Shown here piece after piece: positions 1 to 6,674 of a DNA stretch of 64,000 nucleotides. The position numbers were made by a program, and so were the translations under genes. A model generated the notes under the pieces. The model did no database searches and was not told the DNA's origin. It was given only the letters and a program-made list of their open reading frames with translations. The stretch is from Pseudolactococcus plantarum. Its GTDB lineage: Bacteria; Bacillota; Bacilli; Lactobacillales; Streptococcaceae. The number at the start of each line of letters is the position of its first letter. Within the stretch, counting starts at the first letter, position 1. The DNA lies in the NCBI RefSeq assembly GCF_002441715.1, contig NZ_JXJX01000011.1, positions 1 through 64,000 on the forward strand, read 5' to 3'.

Positions 1-36
1 GTTTGATTTTCAAACTTCGCAACAGAACCTTTTTAA

Positions 37-1047
37 TTAACTAATCTTAAACAAATAAATAAATAAAAGTGCCGCAAGTGTTTGAACTAGGCCGACGAGT
101 ACCCCATAAGTTAAAAAGCTAAGCCCTTCTTTCATGAATTTTTTGAAATCCAGTCTCAAGCCAATCGCAGCCAATGCGATTGTTTCAAACCATGTACCAA
201 TTTGATGTGCACCATCATTGAAAAAATGTGGTAGTTTGACACCACTATTTAGGATACAAACAATTAAAAATGCGATAACATACCAGGGAATCGAGACTTT
301 TTTTAGATTTTTAACTTGCATCGTCCCTTTCTTTTTCGCCCGTTGTTGAAACACAAAAACAACAACAACTAAAAATAGTATTCGAGTGATTTTAAATAAC
401 ATGGCATAACTAACTGTTTCTTGGTTGACTAAACTGGCACCTGCAACAACTTGTCCAACAGATTGTAAAGTGCCTCCCAATAAGGCACTATTCGCTAATA
501 AGTGATTCCCATATAGCATTGCCCCCAACAATGGTAAAGTCAGCATCATGACCGTTCCTAACAAATTAACAAGTGTAATGACTTGGCCTTTTTCTTCATC
601 TTTTGCACCAATACTTGGGGCAATGGCACCAATTGCTGAAGACCCACAGACGGCGTTCCCACCAGCCATCATCGTTGACATATTGTCAGAAAAACCTAAA
701 CGTTTGCCAATTAAAATGGCCGAAATAATTACAGTTGCCATCATCGCCATAATATAGCCTAAACCATTCAATCCCAAACGACTAATTGTTTGAAAAGTTA
801 CAGTAAAGCCTAACAAGACGACTGAATATTCTAGCAAAACGCTCTCAGAAAATTTCGTCCCAACTTCTAAAACTTCTTGCTTAAAAAAAATATTACCTAA
901 TACAATGCCGAAAAGAATCGCAAGCGTTGCGCCACCTAAATCTGGTAAAAAAATAGCACATATTTTGGCAATGATTGCTACTAAGATGGATAAGCCTAAT
1001 CCTGGTAGAATTGTTTTATATTGATGTAATAACTCATGTCTCATCAT
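37..1047 (-). CDS. YeiH/UPF0324 family putative sulfate/sulfite exporter
   Basis: A 336-aa, very hydrophobic protein with about ten predicted membrane helices; its sequence pattern, including a glycine/alanine-rich segment around residues 125-150, is that of the YeiH (UPF0324, Cons_hypoth698) family. Members are annotated as putative sulfate or sulfite exporters and are often paired with a LysR regulator, as here: the divergent LysR gene begins 121 bp away. The start is the ATG preceded by AAGGAG seven bases upstream. Family assignment is firm; the transported substrate is inferred from the family and is not shown by the sequence. The nearby persulfide locus (6-11 kb) makes a sulfur-related role plausible. 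Confidence 0.85.
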   Translation of the reverse strand: MMRHELLHQYKTILPGLGLSILVAIIAKICAIFLPDLGGATLAILFGIVLGNIFFKQEVLEVGTKFSESVLLEYSVVLLGFTVTFQTISRLGLNGLGYIMAMMATVIISAILIGKRLGFSDNMSTMMAGGNAVCGSSAIGAIAPSIGAKDEEKGQVITLVNLLGTVMMLTLPLLGAMLYGNHLLANSALLGGTLQSVGQVVAGASLVNQETVSYAMLFKITRILFLVVVVFVFQQRAKKKGTMQVKNLKKVSIPWYVIAFLIVCILNSGVKLPHFFNDGAHQIGTWFETIALAAIGLRLDFKKFMKEGLSFLTYGVLVGLVQTLAALLFIYLFKIS

Positions 1048-1091
1048 ATTTTTTCTCCTTCTGTTCCGATAAATAATTAATTTCTATTACT

Positions 1092-1146
1092 ATTATAAAA
1101 CAATACTTCCATTATTTTGATTAATTGATATAATAGCTTTAATCAA
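1092..1146. promoter_or_regulatory. Divergent yeiH/lysR control region with LysR-type palindrome
   Basis: Between the divergent genes, TTGATTAA (1117-1124) is mirrored by TTAATCAA (1139-1146), an 8-bp inverted repeat typical in size of a LysR binding region. The lysR -10 (TATAAT, 1129-1134, preceded by TGA) lies between the two arms. A minus-strand TATAAT at 1092-1097 can serve yeiH. The arrangement suggests that the LysR protein represses its own gene and controls yeiH. The motifs are seen; the binding is inferred. Confidence 0.55.
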
Positions 1147-1168
1147 AAAAAATGATGGGAGCGGATCA

Positions 1169-2041
1169 ATGTTCAAAAAATTATCAACTTTTAAGGTAGT
1201 TTATGAAACAAAAAATTTCTCCAAAGCCGCTGAGCTCTTATTCGTCGTACAGCCTACGGTTTCTGCGCAAATTAAACAATTAGAGAATGAATTAGGAACG
1301 ACACTTTTCATACGTAATGGCAGAAAAGAAGTCTTAGCGACGCCACAAGCTGATTTACTATATCAGAAAACAGGAAATCTATTAGATGATTGGGAAGACT
1401 TAAAATTCGAGATACAAAATCGAAAAGATAAACTAACAAATTGTAACATCGCTGCATCTCATACATTTTCTATTTATTTATTACCCGATTTAATCATCAA
1501 TTTAAAACAGTGCTTTCCAAACATTTCTTTTAGTATTAAAATGATGAACTCACTAGAGGTTCTAAATGCACTAGAACATCATGACATTGACTTTGGTTTT
1601 ATTGAAAAGCCCTTATCGGCCAAAAATATACGTCGATTGCCTTTGTTTAACGATCAGCTCGTCTTAGCAGGCAATCCTTCGATAGGACCTTGGCTTATCC
1701 GAGAAAAAACATCTGGTGTCTACTATTACACACAACGGTACTTAGAAGAAAACGATATTCAAAAAGAAACCATGACCGTCCAAAATAATGAAATCATTAT
1801 TGCACTTCTTAAAAAAGGGTTTGGCTGTTCTATTATCTCTCAACGTGCAGCTAAAGGGCTAGTTTATCAAAAACTATCAGAAAAATATAGTCGTCAGTTT
1901 TATTTAATCACCCGAGAACAGGATGCCTCCTCAGAATTAACAAGCGTCACGCGATGGATTCAAAAAAAATCTGATTTTAAAACAAAAAGCAGCAAACATA
2001 TTTCTAAAGCTGATACCGCTTTGGGTAATAATAGGAACTGA
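1169..2041 (+). CDS. LysR-family transcriptional regulator
   Basis: A 290-aa protein with an N-terminal winged helix-turn-helix (about residues 1-60, containing the classic pattern SKAAELLF..QPTVSAQIKQLE..LGTTLF) and a C-terminal periplasmic-binding-like effector domain (about 90-270). It diverges from the YeiH-type transporter gene, so it is probably that transporter's regulator (CysL/YeiE-like role). The start follows GGGAGCGG with suitable spacing. The C-terminal tail after about residue 262 is lysine/serine-rich and low in complexity. The effector is unknown. Confidence 0.88.
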   Translation: MFKKLSTFKVVYETKNFSKAAELLFVVQPTVSAQIKQLENELGTTLFIRNGRKEVLATPQADLLYQKTGNLLDDWEDLKFEIQNRKDKLTNCNIAASHTFSIYLLPDLIINLKQCFPNISFSIKMMNSLEVLNALEHHDIDFGFIEKPLSAKNIRRLPLFNDQLVLAGNPSIGPWLIREKTSGVYYYTQRYLEENDIQKETMTVQNNEIIIALLKKGFGCSIISQRAAKGLVYQKLSEKYSRQFYLITREQDASSELTSVTRWIQKKSDFKTKSSKHISKADTALGNNRN

Positions 2042-2087
2042 TGATGTGCGATAATAAAAGTAGTTGATACAAAAATCATCTATCATC

Positions 2088-2132
2088 AAAAAGAAAAGCA
2101 AGCCATTCAATTAATTTGCTTGAATAGCTTGG
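2088..2132 (+). terminator. lysR terminator hairpin, interrupted by the IS30 element
   Basis: The arm at 2088-2110 (ending GCAAGCCATTCAA) pairs with TTGAATAGCTTGG at 2120-2132 with one mismatch in the core. The expected T-rich 3' side is missing here and reappears as TTCTTTATT at 3212-3220, just beyond the insertion sequence. Joining the flanks restores a long terminator hairpin matching the A-rich 5' arm. Confidence 0.6.
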
Positions 2133-3209
2133 CAAATTGCAAGTCCAAGTTAGCCACCCAGATAAACCTGTATCGGCGTGCTGTAATTAAACATTTTTCT
2201 TGGATAGTTATTCATCCAAATTTCAATTTGAGCGACCTCTTTCGTGGTCGTTTTTATTGTGCCTTTAGGCAAAAATCTACGAATCATGCGATTGTGATTC
2301 TCGTTAGTTCCTCTTTCCCAACTAGAATAGGCATGAGCATAGTAAATATCACAATTAACTGCCTCAGATAAACGAGCAAATTCAGTACCATTATCAGCTG
2401 TAATGGACTTAAATTGAAAATTTTGAGTTAATGCCTTAAGCTCAGAATTAACTGCCTCAGAAGATTTATCAGCGATTATTCTGATAATCTCCAAACGACT
2501 TTTTCGCTCTGTCAAAGTCAATAAAACCTTGTTTTTAGCCCTTGTTAAGACGACAGTATCAATTTCCCAATGCCCTAACTCATTGCGCCTGTTTATATCT
2601 TCAGGACGTTCTTCAATGGATTTACCGTAAACTCTAGGATTAGCTGAAACCGTCTTGATAACTTTTGTCTTATGTGGATAAAGCATATCTTTACGTTTCA
2701 AGCCTAATTTGCCATTATAAATCCAGTTGTAAATGCTTGAGTAGCTGATTTGACCATTGAATTTAGCTTTAGCGATCACTTCTGGAGAGACCTTAGCCTT
2801 GATGTAATGGACAATTTTTTCCAATACCAGCTTATCAAGCTTTGTGTTTTTAATAGACTTTTTTCGTTGCTTATGGTACTGTTGATGCGCATACTCGCTA
2901 CTATAGACGATATGATACGCTCTAAAGGTATCCATTTGTTGGACTTGTCCTCGCTTGACTTCATTATTGATTGTTTGATGGCTACGACCTAATAACTTAG
3001 CAATCTGACGTCGACTCATCCCTTCTTTAAACCATTTTTCGATAAGTTGTCGTTCAGCTAGTGACAAATGGTTATAAGTTGTGGTATAATTTTCTTGCAT
3101 CTCAAAGCTCCTATGACTGGTATCTGTTTAATTACAGCATAGCATCTTTGAGGTGTTTTTTAGTGGGAAAATTTTTTCCCTGAGGTGGCTAACTTCATTT
3201 TACAATTTG
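2133..3209. mobile_element. IS30-family insertion sequence (about 1077 bp)
   Basis: Imperfect 26-bp terminal inverted repeats (2133-2158 and 3184-3209, 21 of 26 matching, both ending inward in AAGTTAGCCACC) bracket one transposase gene. A GG dinucleotide flanks each end (2131-2132 and 3210-3211), consistent with the 2-3 bp target duplications of the IS30 family. The element is complete with an intact transposase. It sits at the foot of the lysR terminator hairpin. Confidence 0.85.
2150..3100 (-). CDS. IS30-family transposase
   Basis: A 316-aa transposase. The N-terminus has the IS30 helix-turn-helix (about residues 10-50, LSLAERQLIEKWFKEGMS followed by RRQIAKLLGRS..TINNEVKRG). The catalytic DDE core is visible as HWEIDTVV (Asp), ITADNGTEF (Asp) and WERGTNENHNRMIRRFLPKG (Glu, with the family's typical spacing). 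The length is normal for the family and there is no frameshift, so it is probably active. The stop codon lies within the left terminal repeat. Confidence 0.93.
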   Translation of the reverse strand: MQENYTTTYNHLSLAERQLIEKWFKEGMSRRQIAKLLGRSHQTINNEVKRGQVQQMDTFRAYHIVYSSEYAHQQYHKQRKKSIKNTKLDKLVLEKIVHYIKAKVSPEVIAKAKFNGQISYSSIYNWIYNGKLGLKRKDMLYPHKTKVIKTVSANPRVYGKSIEERPEDINRRNELGHWEIDTVVLTRAKNKVLLTLTERKSRLEIIRIIADKSSEAVNSELKALTQNFQFKSITADNGTEFARLSEAVNCDIYYAHAYSSWERGTNENHNRMIRRFLPKGTIKTTTKEVAQIEIWMNNYPRKMFNYSTPIQVYLGG

Positions 3210-3850
3210 GGTTCTTTATTCAACTAAGCAATGGTGTGAACTTTTAGTATTAGTTAGCTCAATTCACGTATTTTTAAGGTAAAATTCACACCATTCAGTT
3301 GAAACTAATTGAAATCAATTGAAATTACTAAAATTGAAAATTCAGGAGAACCATGATTTTCAAGCTCTTTGAAAATTATATAAGCGAGTGTTTTTGAAAG
3401 CAGGTCTTAAGATACCCTGTAATACATCTTTTGAATAAAAAATAAAGTCTACCAGTTTTTTTCATGCTGCTAGACTTTATTTTTTATTCAACTAATGATT
3501 TTTGAATTGCTTGGTTAGTTTTTTGGTTAGTTTCGTATTTTCAGTAAAATATATTTTAAAAGACCCATTATAGACACCGATTTTCAAAGAGAAAATGTTA
3601 TAATTAAATTAATTCAAAATCTTTTTTTGAGAAAAGAATATCACCAGAAATACTTGAAATACCTAGGTTAGAAATCTTAATCCAACAAGCATAAAAGATA
3701 CTCAATTATTTTTCAGTGTATCAACGGATTATCTATTAATAAAAACAATCGTTACATTTATATCAATGATGTGTTCAAAAAAATCACTAGGAAGTTACTC
3801 AACATATAAATTCAATTTGCATGATTATACTGATGTCTTAAGGAGGAGAT
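3210..3850. other. Gene-poor, repeat-rich spacer between the IS and ktrB
   Basis: No convincing gene is seen. It holds an inverted repeat (AATGGTGTGAA 3230-3240 / TTCACACCATT 3285-3295) and a run of TTGAAA-headed 10-mers (3299-3328, with another TTGAAA at 3334). A 14-codon micro-ORF with a Shine-Dalgarno sits at 3353-3397. Copy 1 of the 107-bp hairpin repeat is at 3424-3530 and a TATAAT box at 3599-3604. An open stretch without a clear start, 3667-3870, ends just inside ktrB and could be the remnant of a longer gene. Confidence 0.5.
3424..3530. repeat. 107-bp hairpin repeat, copy 1
   Basis: It contains a 25-bp inverted repeat (3431-3455 / 3467-3491, 24 of 25 paired, 11-nt loop) followed by TTGGTTAG repeats. 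A second copy lies at 13700-13806. Differences between the copies within the stem include a compensatory A-T to C-G change, so the hairpin itself appears to be conserved. Confidence 0.8.
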
Positions 3851-3943
3851 GTGAAATTTTTTTTGATTAAATCTTGGTGAATTACCCGACAGATAACTTT
3901 CAGTTTTGCTTTAGTCATCCTGATTGGAAGCGTTCTTTTATCT
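3851..3943 (+). pseudogene. ktrB: 5' end of ktrB with in-frame TGA at codon 10
   Basis: A strong Shine-Dalgarno (AGGAGGAG, 3841-3848) precedes GTG at 3851. The reading frame that follows is that of the downstream transporter gene and encodes a typical KtrB N-terminus with the first membrane helix (FALVILIGSVLLSLPISQ). It is interrupted by TGA at 3878-3880 (after ...KSW). No ATG, GTG or TTG occurs between this stop and the TTG at 3944, which lies after the helix. Confidence 0.7.
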
Positions 3944-5227
3944 TTGCCTATTTCCCAATATCAAAATAACTATCATACTACCTATCTTGATAATCTTTTT
4001 AATGTCATTTCTATGGTTTGTGTAACAGGGCTTTCAATTGCACCAATTTCAGAAATTTACAACGGCATCGGTCAAACTATTTCAATTATTTTGATGCAGA
4101 TAGGTGGTCTAGGATTAATTACTTTGATTGCCTTTGGTGTATTTGCTCTTCAAAAAAAAATGAATTTCGCAGGTCATACCCTCTTACAATCTGCACTTAA
4201 TCGAAAAGATAGTAAAAATCTCAAAGAATATCTATTTTTTGCATATAAAACAACGATAATCATTGAGTCTCTATTTGGGATTATTATCATGACTGATTTT
4301 ATTCCACGGTTTGGAATAAAACATGGCATTTTTAACAGTATATTTTTAACTGTTTCTGCTTTTTGTAATGCTGGATTTGATAATTTTGGCTCATCAAGTT
4401 TAAATACTTTTGTTTTAAACCCCACCATTAATTTTTCAGTCTCAGCATTAATAATATTTGGCGGGATTGGTTTTGCAGTTTGGGACGATGTCATTGCAAA
4501 TCTAAAACGACTCTTTTTTTCTAAACCAGTAGGTCATGGTGTTTTTTATAAAAAATTATCCAACCAAACTCGTTTGATACTGCAAACAACAGTTATTATT
4601 TTATTTTTAGGTACACTATTAACATGGTACTTAGAGAAAGATAACCCCAAAACAATTAGTAATTATACCTTTCCCCAACAAATAATGGTCAGCTTTTTTC
4701 AGACTGTAACTATGCGTACTGCAGGATTTTCAACTATTTCATTTAAAGACACATTCGCACCTACAAATTTCATTTATATGTTTCAAATGATTATTGGTGG
4801 GGGACCTGGTGGAACTGCTGGCGGAATTAAAGTAACGACCTTTGCAATTGCTTTTCTTCTTATAAAATCGGAACTCGTTGGGCAATCATTGGTAACTTTT
4901 AGTCACCGTGTTATTGCTAGTAAAACAGTTAAACAAACCATATCGGTATTGCTTTTCTTCTTTACTATTGTTGTTATTGGTTATACCTTATTGTTAAGCT
5001 TTGAACCTAACTTAGATCCCTTTTCTTTGCTTTTCGAAACTATTTCGGCTATGAATACTGTTGGCGTTACAATGGATTTGACTTCAAAATTGTCGACACA
5101 GGGAAGGATAATCATTATGTTACTGATGTTTATTGGTCGTGTAGGCCCTATAACATTCCTGTTTAGTTTGATTCAAAAGAAGGAAAAGAACATTAATTAT
5201 GCTGAAACTGATATTTTAGTCGGATAA
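3944..5227 (+). CDS. ktrB: TrkH/KtrB-type potassium uptake channel subunit (N-terminally interrupted)
   Basis: The uninterrupted part is 427 aa and begins at a TTG without its own ribosome binding site. The four pore-loop motifs of the TrkH/Trk/KtrB superfamily are visible: CVTGL (26-30), CNAGFD (141-146), RTAGFST (258-264) and NTVGVT (371-376). With the upstream 31 codons the length equals that of normal KtrB (about 450 aa), so the true gene most likely starts at GTG 3851 and is broken by TGA 3878. Without suppression or reinitiation the first helix would be lost. The regulatory subunit ktrA follows 12 bp later. Family assignment is firm; function in this strain is uncertain. Confidence 0.85.
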   Translation: MPISQYQNNYHTTYLDNLFNVISMVCVTGLSIAPISEIYNGIGQTISIILMQIGGLGLITLIAFGVFALQKKMNFAGHTLLQSALNRKDSKNLKEYLFFAYKTTIIIESLFGIIIMTDFIPRFGIKHGIFNSIFLTVSAFCNAGFDNFGSSSLNTFVLNPTINFSVSALIIFGGIGFAVWDDVIANLKRLFFSKPVGHGVFYKKLSNQTRLILQTTVIILFLGTLLTWYLEKDNPKTISNYTFPQQIMVSFFQTVTMRTAGFSTISFKDTFAPTNFIYMFQMIIGGGPGGTAGGIKVTTFAIAFLLIKSELVGQSLVTFSHRVIASKTVKQTISVLLFFFTIVVIGYTLLLSFEPNLDPFSLLFETISAMNTVGVTMDLTSKLSTQGRIIIMLLMFIGRVGPITFLFSLIQKKEKNINYAETDILVG

Positions 5228-5239
5228 GGAGATTTTAAT

Positions 5240-5911
5240 ATGAAAAAAAAATTGGTGGGAGTTTTAGGTCTAGGAATTTTTGGGCGTGCTGTTGCTAGAC
5301 AGCTTAGTCAATTTGATCAAGATGTCATTGCCGTTGACATGAAAGAAAATATTGTTAATGAATTTGGAAATATTGTCACCAAAGCTGTAATCGGAGATAT
5401 AACTGATAAAAATTTTCTGTTAGCTGTCGGACTTGACCATTGTGAAACAGTAGTTGTTGCAACTGGGAATAACTTGGAGTCTTCTGTTCTTGCGATTCTT
5501 AATTGTAAAAAAATTGGAATTCCTATAATTATAGCCAAAGCCAAGAACAAAATTTATGAAGAAGTATTATATGGCATTGGTGCAACGGATGTCATTTCTC
5601 CTGAAAGAGATTCTGGAAAACAAGTTGCATCAAATATACTTAAACATCATATCGAAAATATCATCTATTTAGAAAATCATGTTTCTATCATTAATTTTAA
5701 GATCCCCGAATCTTGGGTAGGGAAAAATTTAGCAGAATTGAGTATCCGTCAAAAATATGAACTAAATATTATCGGCACAAGACTCCATAAAGGAGGTCAT
5801 TTAAAACTTAATGTTGACCCTAATACCCCTCTACCTCCTAATATCATTTTAGTTGGTATTGCTAATGACCATACTTTCGAAAAATTTGATTACCTTGGTT
5901 ATCTCAAATAA
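5240..5911 (+). CDS. ktrA: KtrA/TrkA-type potassium channel regulatory subunit
   Basis: A 223-aa cytoplasmic protein with an N-terminal RCK/TrkA-N Rossmann domain (GVLGLGIFG at residues 7-15; acidic strand end VIAVDM) and a C-terminal TrkA-C domain (about 140-220). It forms the ring that gates KtrB in response to nucleotide (and in Firmicutes c-di-AMP through the C-domain). It starts with a good AAGGAG site 12 bp after ktrB, so the two are cotranscribed. The gene is intact although its partner gene carries a stop. Confidence 0.9.
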   Translation: MKKKLVGVLGLGIFGRAVARQLSQFDQDVIAVDMKENIVNEFGNIVTKAVIGDITDKNFLLAVGLDHCETVVVATGNNLESSVLAILNCKKIGIPIIIAKAKNKIYEEVLYGIGATDVISPERDSGKQVASNILKHHIENIIYLENHVSIINFKIPESWVGKNLAELSIRQKYELNIIGTRLHKGGHLKLNVDPNTPLPPNIILVGIANDHTFEKFDYLGYLK

Positions 5912-5945
5912 ATAATTGAAACAATATTTTCATCTAATCTAACAT

Positions 5946-5974
5946 ACTAAGACAAGAAATTATCTTGTCTTAGT
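5946..5974. repeat. Hairpin after ktrA
   Basis: A perfect 11-bp inverted repeat (ACTAAGACAAG / CTTGTCTTAGT, 7-nt loop) lies 35 bp after the ktrA stop. It has no T run, so it may be an RNA 3' end or processing structure rather than a classical terminator. Confidence 0.5.
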
Positions 5975-6040
5975 AGTACTCCCGATAACTTGGACTAAAT
6001 ATCCAAAATATGGGGAGTTTTATTAAAATATGTCATACAT

Positions 6041-6082
6041 AAAAAAGAATTTCGAGCATAGTTTATCCCGAAATTCTTTTTT
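6041..6082. terminator. Bidirectional terminator between ktrA and cstR
   Basis: A 14-bp perfect stem (AAAAAAGAATTTCG / CGAAATTCTTTTTT) with a 14-nt loop has T runs on both strands. It separates the convergent ktrAB and cstR transcripts. Confidence 0.8.
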
Positions 6083-6168
6083 ATCATCTTATATGAAATA
6101 TGGGTTCTAATACTATATTTTATGTGTATTAGTCATAGCATTGTTCTAATTAATCTATCACCTATAGA

Positions 6169-6420
6169 TCATTTCTTGATAATCATTTTAATTGCTTGTT
6201 CTATTTTAATGTCCTTATCAGACGAGTCATCGAGTAAACAAGACTTAAGATTCTCTGCAACAATTACTCCAATCAAACTATCAAGACTTGAACGAACAGC
6301 AGAAAGCTGTGTAATAACATCAACACACTCCCTATCTTCCTCCATCATCCGCAAGATACCTTGAAGTTGACCTGTAGCACGTTTAATTCGATTTTCCATT
6401 TTGTTATTATAACTATTCAT
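6169..6420 (-). CDS. cstR: CstR-like persulfide-sensing repressor (CsoR family)
   Basis: An 83-aa all-helical CsoR/RcnR-family DNA-binding protein. It keeps the two thiols (Cys32 and Cys61). In the motif AENLKSC it has Asn where copper-sensing CsoR has the metal-ligand His four residues before the second Cys. That Cys-Cys, His-lacking pattern marks CstR, which senses persulfides by forming a trisulfide-type crosslink. Its location beside a rhodanese/persulfide reductase operon agrees. The ATG at 6420 is chosen over an upstream GTG (6435) because it lies exactly 6 nt after TATAAT and resembles family N-termini. Confidence 0.85.
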   Translation of the reverse strand: MNSYNNKMENRIKRATGQLQGILRMMEEDRECVDVITQLSAVRSSLDSLIGVIVAENLKSCLLDDSSDKDIKIEQAIKMIIKK

Positions 6421-6426
6421 ATAAAA

Positions 6427-6432
6427 ATTATA
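6427..6432 (-). promoter_or_regulatory. cstR -10 box, leaderless geometry
   Basis: TATAAT is followed by TTTTAT and then the cstR ATG at 6420, so transcription should begin at or next to the start codon. No Shine-Dalgarno is positioned for this ATG. Confidence 0.55.
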
Positions 6433-6580
6433 CACTCTTCTTAACTTCCAAACTCAACAATAATCTCTTGAATTGAGCATTTGATTACAATTCTTCTATT
6501 TTTCACTTCTTTTCCAATTTCTTGACTCGTCAGGTTGACATACCTTCAATATTAATAGCAAATGGTGTATTGAAATTTTC

Positions 6581-6612
6581 ATCTACGGTTAGTTTGCAAT
6601 TTAACCGTAGAT
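6581..6612. repeat. 11-bp perfect hairpin between the persulfide operon and cstR
   Basis: ATCTACGGTTA (6581-6591) pairs perfectly with TAACCGTAGAT (6602-6612) over a 10-nt loop. It lies 63 bp after the stop of the reductase gene. There is no T run, so it may be a weak terminator, a processing site or a protein-binding palindrome. Confidence 0.5.
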
Positions 6613-6674
6613 TCAGACAACTCCCCAACAAGTCCTTGCAAGATGTGAAAGTATTATCGCCGATATACAATTAT

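Noticed and set aside
2120-2371. Plus-strand ORF across the IS end
   Set aside because: It lies antisense to the transposase gene and terminal repeat and has no ribosome site.
3878-3880. TGA in ktrB read as tryptophan (recoded genetic code)
   Set aside because: Other genes in the window end in TGA in normal positions, for example birA and the -1-frame ORF ending at 12568, so the code is standard here.
6169-6420. Copper sensor CsoR
   Set aside because: The His ligand of copper-sensing CsoR is replaced by Asn four residues before the second Cys, and no copper transport genes are nearby.
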